Positions 26,098 to 30,334 of a stretch of 30,334 nt of DNA are shown here, one piece after another; the stretch's first letter is position 1; each line of letters opens with the position of its first letter. The DNA lies in assembly GCA_031546715.1 (NCBI GenBank), contig JAVBKA010000142.1, positions 1 to 30,334 of the forward strand, in the 5' to 3' direction. The DNA is from JAVBKA01 sp031546715. Its GTDB lineage: Bacteria > Bacillota > Clostridia > Oscillospirales > UBA929. The notes beneath the pieces are model-generated. The model had not been told where the DNA came from. It searched no databases and was given only the letters and a program-made list of their open reading frames with translations. The position numbers were made by a program, and so were the translations under genes.

Positions 26098-27012
26098 TTA
26101 CCATATTCCATACTCGCCGAACTTTGAGGCGATTTTGTTGGTAATTAGAATTAGTGTAACTGATATAATATTTTTAAATACACCCACTGCCGCCGCAAAG
26201 CTATACGCCAGCTCAACTACGCCCTTTCGGTACACGTATGTACTAAGTACGTCGCCCGTGGAATAAACCGCAGGACTGTACAGATTGAAGATTTGGTCGA
26301 AATCGTCGTTGACAATTCCGCCAACGGAGAAAATAAACATAATCATTATAACAGGAATACTCGATTGAATCGTGATATGGCGGGCTAACTGAAATCTGTT
26401 GCAGCCGTCAATAGTCGCCGATTCGTACAGCTCCGGATTAACTCCGGTGATAGACGCCAGATAAACGATTGAGCCCCAGCCGATGCCTTTCCATATGGAG
26501 GTAACCACCAGCGTACCTCTAAACCAAGCAGAGTCGTTTAAAAAGCTAATCGGTGTTCCGCCAAAGGCTTTTATCAGAATGTTTACAGGTCCGGCTGTTG
26601 GAGACAGAAATTGCAAAAATAATCCGCCGAGGATAACCCAAGAAACAAAGTGGGGCAAATAGCTGATTGTTTGCACAGCTTTTTTAAAACGTTTAGCTCT
26701 TAACTCATTAAGCAGCAGTGCAAAAATAATAGGAGCAGGAAAGCCAAATATCAGCTTTAAAAAGCTAATAACAATCGTGTTTCCAAAAACCTCTTTGAAG
26801 CTTCCAAGCGTCAGCAAGTCCTTAAAATGAGCAAAACCTACCCATTCGCTCCCAGTGATTCCCTTGGAAAAGTTAAACTCTTTAAACGCAATCTGTACAC
26901 CATACATAGGGATATAATGGAAAATTATGTAGTATGCTATGCCAGGGATCAGCATAAGCAGCAAGGTACGGTGTACACGATACGAGCGAAACAAGCGTTT
27001 AGTCTTTGTCAT
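26098..27012 (-). CDS. LplB-type carbohydrate ABC transporter permease
   Basis: A 304-residue permease of the LplB group: N-terminal RTLLLMLIPGIAYYIIFHYIPMYG helix with the typical IPMYG, then YLPHFVSWVILGG, and the EAA loop YESATIDGCNRFQLARHI (about 195-212). About six helices. It forms a heterodimer with the LplC-type permease to import an oligosaccharide. AAAGGAGGT precedes ATG 27012. A hairpin lies between it and the fucosidase gene upstream. Confidence 0.94.
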   Translation of the reverse strand: MTKTKRLFRSYRVHRTLLLMLIPGIAYYIIFHYIPMYGVQIAFKEFNFSKGITGSEWVGFAHFKDLLTLGSFKEVFGNTIVISFLKLIFGFPAPIIFALLLNELRAKRFKKAVQTISYLPHFVSWVILGGLFLQFLSPTAGPVNILIKAFGGTPISFLNDSAWFRGTLVVTSIWKGIGWGSIVYLASITGVNPELYESATIDGCNRFQLARHITIQSSIPVIMIMFIFSVGGIVNDDFDQIFNLYSPAVYSTGDVLSTYVYRKGVVELAYSFAAAVGVFKNIISVTLILITNKIASKFGEYGIW

Positions 27013-27032
27013 GAACTACCTCCTTTGAGATA

Positions 27033-27054
27033 TGCTTATCGGTTATGATAAGCA
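27033..27054 (-). other. Intercistronic hairpin between GH29 and lplB-type genes
   Basis: TGCTTATC (27033-27040), a 6-base loop, then GATAAGCA (27047-27054). It begins immediately after the GH29 stop and ends just before the lplB-type SD. No T-tract follows, so an mRNA stabiliser, processing site or partial terminator that sets transporter against hydrolase expression is more likely than a full stop. Confidence 0.55.
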
Positions 27055-28290
27055 CTATTTGCGCGGCTCACCTACGTTAAAAGCAGCAAAAGAGCGAATA
27101 TGTGGCGTGTCTGAGGATTTTTTTACTGTGAGCATTAACTCTTTTACCGTTATCGGCTGAAATCTGTGGATTTTTCTATGACCTATTGCAGTGCCGTCGA
27201 AGATGGTAACCCAGCCGCTGTCGCACAAGCCTTTGACATCAAACTCCCGCACTCGTTCGCCGTACTGAATGTCCTCCATAATGTGAATATTATCAATTTC
27301 ACTGGGTACTTCAAAGGTTAAGATATACTCTAAGCCTGTTCCACATGTTTCCGCAATCGGCTTTTTAAAGCGGCGAATTAATTCGTCACCAAACTCTTTG
27401 GCTCTGATGGCGTCTGCTTCGGGTATAACGCCGTTATCGTCAGGGTTTGCATTTAGAAGCAAAACCGCACCATTTCCCACTGTGTTGTAGTAGATGTTCA
27501 GCAGTTCATCAACACTTTTTAAGGTATCAGCATTGTCAGGGCTCCAAAACCAATCAGAGCGCATTGTAGTATCGCATTCCAACGGTAGCCACGTATCTCC
27601 GTCAGGGTTTGAATGTTCTTGGGTTGAATGCCCTCCTGCGGCGTCCTCCTGCATTAGGCTGTTCCACGCAGGATAATGGGCGAAGCCGTCCTCGTTGCCA
27701 ACCCAGCGAATACTGGAAAACTTCGACTGAAAAATAACCGCATTACTGCCGTAATCCCTCACTATTTCGGACACATCGCATACAGTACTTCCGTCAAACC
27801 ATACTTCCTCAACATCGCCGTAATTGGTCAGAAGCTCCTTTAATTGCTGCCTGAAGATACCGTCGTACCATTCCTGTTTTGCGGGGTCAAGTGCTATACC
27901 GCTTGCCTTAACTCCGTTGAACTTGTCCATGGGGCTGACGTATACGCCTAACTTTAGCCCATATTTTTTGAGGCTTTTGCTTAAATCTCCGACAATGTCG
28001 CCTTTTCCGTCTCTCCACGGGGTATTTTTTATAGAGTACGGCGTTGTATCCGTCTGCCATGTGCAAAATCCGCCCACATGCTTTGTGACAAGTACGACGT
28101 ATTTCGCTCCCATGTCATGTGCGACCTTTGCCCACTGGTCAGTGTCAAGAAGCTTGGGATTAATGTTTTCAAGAGGGGTTGAGAGATTGTCCCCCTGTGT
28201 GTTTTGATACACATTAGGTCCCCCGTGGATAAACATACCGATTTCATTGTCATGCCAGTTGATTTGTTTTTGTGATGGTATTCCGCTCAT
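27055..28290 (-). CDS. GH29-like alpha-L-fucosidase
   Basis: A 411-residue member of the alpha-L-fucosidase family, with a (beta/alpha)8 domain (about 8-320) and a small C-terminal beta domain (about 325-411). Seen: GMFIHGG near the N-terminus, GAKYVVLVTKHVGGFCTWQTDTTPYSIKNTPW (about 60-91, typical of GH29), KLGVYVSP and the nucleophile motif EEVWFDGS with D166. The usual FIHWG reads FIHGG and the usual KHH reads KHV, two changes in the sugar pocket. No signal peptide, so it should act on imported oligosaccharide. SD GGAGGAAGG precedes ATG 28290 and adjoins a hairpin. It lies between the GH123-type enzyme and the permeases. Alpha-L-fucose is the expected sugar, but related sugars such as L-galactose are possible. 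Confidence 0.85.
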   Translation of the reverse strand: MSGIPSQKQINWHDNEIGMFIHGGPNVYQNTQGDNLSTPLENINPKLLDTDQWAKVAHDMGAKYVVLVTKHVGGFCTWQTDTTPYSIKNTPWRDGKGDIVGDLSKSLKKYGLKLGVYVSPMDKFNGVKASGIALDPAKQEWYDGIFRQQLKELLTNYGDVEEVWFDGSTVCDVSEIVRDYGSNAVIFQSKFSSIRWVGNEDGFAHYPAWNSLMQEDAAGGHSTQEHSNPDGDTWLPLECDTTMRSDWFWSPDNADTLKSVDELLNIYYNTVGNGAVLLLNANPDDNGVIPEADAIRAKEFGDELIRRFKKPIAETCGTGLEYILTFEVPSEIDNIHIMEDIQYGERVREFDVKGLCDSGWVTIFDGTAIGHRKIHRFQPITVKELMLTVKKSSDTPHIRSFAAFNVGEPRK

Positions 28291-28306
28291 TGTAATCTGC
28301 CTTCCT

Positions 28307-28346
28307 CCAACGACACAAAATACTGCAACTTATCATCTGTCGTTGG
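28307..28346 (-). promoter_or_regulatory. Hairpin adjoining the GH29 ribosome site
   Basis: CCAACGACA on the minus strand pairs with TGTCGTTGG across a 22-base loop (arms 28338-28346 and 28307-28315). The second arm ends in the GG that opens the SD GGAGGAAGG of the GH29 gene, so folding could mask part of the ribosome site. It could also be a protein-binding dyad. Confidence 0.45.
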
Positions 28347-28368
28347 TAAAATGACAAGCAATAGAGGA

Positions 28369-30051
28369 TTAGTTTTTATGGAATCTCATTATTTCTTCAT
28401 TAACTCTGCTTCTCAGCTTAATAATATAGTCCTGGCTTTTTGGGAAAACCTTAAATGTAATAGCTTCGTTGAAGTTTTCATAAATAAGACTGCTAACGAA
28501 GTCTCTGCCTTTTAGCGATTCCAGCATTTGCAAAGCGCGTAAATCCTGCATTGCTTGAAAAACCACCATTAAGCGCAAGGATTCAACAGGTTTACCGTCT
28601 AAGCCGGGGTAAACGGAGAATGGGTCTCCCGAAGGATAGTAATTGTCAGCATCGGTTATTAAATATGGGTTGATTTTTCGCTTTGACAGCCCAGAATTGT
28701 AAAAGTTAAAGCCCCAATGTAAAAATCCCTTGATTCCATATAAATATAACTGTACTCCGATTATTCTCGTTCTTGCCGACGGCATGGACATAAATCGGTT
28801 TGAAACGTCAATACTCTGCCCGCAGCAGTAATATACCCAACGTTCTTGGATATCCAAGTCTTCAAACCGTTCGTAATAATTTGTTCCGACAACAGGCATT
28901 TTAACAAGACCAAGCCTATAAAATTCCGGCTCAGAGAATGCGTCAAAAACGGTACAGCCCTCCAAAAGCTCGGAAACTATGTGGTGAGTTTTAGTGTACT
29001 GCTCAAGATTATGCATTTCAGGTTCGTCTGAAATGTGGAAGTAGCACTTATTTTCAACACCCTTAGACTGCAAGAAGCTCCTAAGTGAGGTCAAAAAGGC
29101 AGTTAGGAAGCCGACATATTCATCGCTCGATGCAATCGTTTGCCAACCGAACATTTTTTCAAGGCGACCGTTGACATTAACCTCGATTTTTGGCGCGTGT
29201 TCTGCTCCCCACTGTGTAAACAAATGAGAAATTTCTATGTACTCATAGCCCACTTCAAGAGCCATATCAATCCATTTTTCAAGCTTGGTAAAGTCAAAAT
29301 TAAACTCGCCGTCAAATTCAATGCCCACTAACTGCACAGAGGTGCGTTCTCCGCCGACATATGTGTCCAGCGCATATGTAAACACAGGAGTTAGAACCAT
29401 ATTTATGCCGCGAGCCACCGCTGTTGTCATAAAATTCCTGACGATTTCCCAGAATCTATCGGAAAACACCGCTACGCCGTAAAAATCAGCAAGGCAGTCA
29501 GTATAAAACCATTCTGTTCTTTTTAAGGTTTGCTTTGGCAGACATGCGTCCAAAATAGTCACGGTAACAGTAATTTCCGCCTCAGCTTCATTATTTTTAT
29601 CTCGGAAATAAAACGTTATCGGATATTCTCCTGCCTTTGTGTCAATAGTTGGCGAAACGTCGATCCAAAGAGTGTTCCACCTACCGTGGACGAAATGGAC
29701 TTTATTGTTGGTATCCTCTAAAATGTCAGGGTATTGGGTGCGGGTAGTATCTAAGTAATTGTCATCAATTATGCTATATACTGGCATATTTGACGGTACA
29801 AATCTAACATTCCGAATCCTTACAATGTCTGCTATATCGGACTGCACATCAATGCTTAGCTCCTTAAACCAGTCCTCCCTAACGTCAACATTTACTCCCG
29901 TAAAATGAGCAGAAATTTGAAATGAATATACTTCATTTTTAAAAGCGGAATGAATAATGGCTTCAAATTCCTGCGGCTCAACGTCAAAAAAAACCTTTTC
30001 AAGCGAGCTTAGTACTTTTAGCTTCATAATTTCTTCGCCTGCGATACGCAA
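28369..30051 (-). CDS. GH123/DUF4091-family glycoside hydrolase
   Basis: A 560-residue protein with an N-terminal beta-sandwich (about 15-165) and a C-terminal (beta/alpha)8-type domain of the DUF4091/GH123 catalytic family. The motif FHISDEPE (about 338-345) carries the Asp342-Glu343 pair that characterised GH123 enzymes use for substrate-assisted hydrolysis of beta-N-acetylgalactosaminides, including those of glycosphingolipids. Other blocks: GINMVLTPVFTYALDT, YIEISHLFTQWGAEHAP and GIKGFLHWGFNFYNS. There is no signal peptide. The start is probably TTG 30051, which has AAAGGAGG six bases upstream; ATG 30027 has only a weak SD. The DUF4091 family is broad, so beta-GalNAcase activity is inferred. 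Confidence 0.82.
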   Translation of the reverse strand: MRIAGEEIMKLKVLSSLEKVFFDVEPQEFEAIIHSAFKNEVYSFQISAHFTGVNVDVREDWFKELSIDVQSDIADIVRIRNVRFVPSNMPVYSIIDDNYLDTTRTQYPDILEDTNNKVHFVHGRWNTLWIDVSPTIDTKAGEYPITFYFRDKNNEAEAEITVTVTILDACLPKQTLKRTEWFYTDCLADFYGVAVFSDRFWEIVRNFMTTAVARGINMVLTPVFTYALDTYVGGERTSVQLVGIEFDGEFNFDFTKLEKWIDMALEVGYEYIEISHLFTQWGAEHAPKIEVNVNGRLEKMFGWQTIASSDEYVGFLTAFLTSLRSFLQSKGVENKCYFHISDEPEMHNLEQYTKTHHIVSELLEGCTVFDAFSEPEFYRLGLVKMPVVGTNYYERFEDLDIQERWVYYCCGQSIDVSNRFMSMPSARTRIIGVQLYLYGIKGFLHWGFNFYNSGLSKRKINPYLITDADNYYPSGDPFSVYPGLDGKPVESLRLMVVFQAMQDLRALQMLESLKGRDFVSSLIYENFNEAITFKVFPKSQDYIIKLRSRVNEEIMRFHKN

Positions 30052-30057
30052 GCGATG

Positions 30058-30065
30058 CCTCCTTT
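30058..30065 (-). promoter_or_regulatory. Ribosome binding site supporting the TTG start of the GH123-type gene
   Basis: AAAGGAGG on the minus strand, 6 bases before TTG 30051. Its strength and spacing favour TTG over the in-frame ATG 24 bases downstream. Confidence 0.6.
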
Positions 30066-30073
30066 AAGATTGG

Positions 30074-30334
30074 TTATGCTTTTGGCTTGATACATATGTT
30101 GCGCTGACAATCTGTTTTTGTTGCAAAAACGCTAATAATTGCACCGGTAACGCCTAGCTTTGCTACCGAATATTCGCTGTCGCTAAGATTAATCGCAAAG
30201 TCAGGAATGTCAGGAATGAAAATCTCGGTGGCTTCATTCACGGTGCTTTTTTCAAGCCATTTGCATTCAAAAATATTAGCGTCTGCATCCCATGAGTACG
30301 CCAATAGCTCCCCTGCCACAGTCCGCGGATATGC
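30074..30334 (-). CDS. C-terminal end of a GH5-like (endoglycoceramidase-type) hydrolase, partial
   Basis: The last 86 codons of a gene that enters from the right edge. The readable sequence begins AYPRTVAGELLAYSWDADAN and continues with IFECKW, STVNEATEIFIPDIP and a short beta-rich tail. It resembles the small C-terminal beta-sandwich that follows the catalytic barrel in endoglycoceramidase-type GH5 enzymes (family blocks of the kind YPRAVAGxPLSWSWD...F...W and TEIFVP). The catalytic domain is outside the window, so function rests on this tail and on the neighbouring hydrolase genes. It precedes the GH123-type gene by about 20 bases in the same direction. Confidence 0.6.
   Translation of the reverse strand, partial: AYPRTVAGELLAYSWDADANIFECKWLEKSTVNEATEIFIPDIPDFAINLSDSEYSVAKLGVTGAIISVFATKTDCQRNICIKPKA

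Noticed and set aside
27824..28207. 127-codon plus-strand ORF inside the GH29 gene
   Set aside because: Antisense to the conserved catalytic domain, no SD and no recognisable domain.
1..30334. CRISPR array, mobile element, tRNA or rRNA
   Set aside because: No regularly spaced repeats, transposase or integrase motifs, terminal inverted repeats, or cloverleaf-like sequences were seen on reading.

Overview
The window looks like chromosomal DNA of an anaerobic, endospore-forming member of the Clostridia (Firmicutes/Bacillota). The evidence is an AddAB recombination nuclease instead of RecBCD, a Tlp-type small acid-soluble spore protein, a group II ECF transporter core next to truA, a ClpE-type unfoldase with an N-terminal zinc finger, AGGAGG-type Shine-Dalgarno (SD) sites with many TTG/GTG starts, and an LplABC-type sugar ABC system. 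Codon use looks even and of moderate GC throughout. I found no insertion sequence, phage gene, integrase, tRNA, rRNA or CRISPR array. Lineage below class is not resolved.

Left part (1-10210). The C-terminal end of addB is followed by a complete addA on the + strand. addA ends inside a 44-bp palindromic terminator that faces the convergent metK. ahcY and metK form a two-gene methyl-cycle operon on the - strand. It diverges from a + strand pair, an XRE-cupin regulator and an acyl-CoA synthetase. The two transcription units appear to share one overlapping -10 region.

Middle part (9011-19216, - strand). This is a long housekeeping string read right to left: class I rRNA-type methyltransferase, ecfA1, ecfA2, ecfT, truA, a membrane-anchored DUF5711-type protein, cvpA, then a gap with a possible promoter, then pgsA, clpE-like and capA-like. 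Most junctions overlap or are a few bases apart. Several starts are TTG or GTG and depend on strong SD sites inside the upstream gene.

Right-middle (19441-20982). A stand-alone tandem HD/HD-GYP protein on the - strand has its own terminator. The spore gene tlp lies divergently on the + strand and ends before a 38-bp perfect palindrome.

Right part (21049-30334, - strand, open at the right edge). This is a carbohydrate utilisation locus. In transcription order it holds the C-terminal end of a GH5-like enzyme resembling endoglycoceramidases, a GH123/DUF4091 enzyme, a GH29-like alpha-L-fucosidase with altered active-site motifs, LplB- and LplC-type permeases, an LplA-type binding lipoprotein, and a GH116 enzyme. 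No complete hydrolase has a signal peptide, so they should act in the cytoplasm on imported oligosaccharides. The set (GH5 endoglycoceramidase-like, GH123 beta-GalNAcase, GH29 fucosidase, GH116 glucocerebrosidase family) resembles what is needed to take apart a fucosylated glycosphingolipid-type glycan. I regard this as the most interesting hypothesis in the window. It is inference from family membership only.
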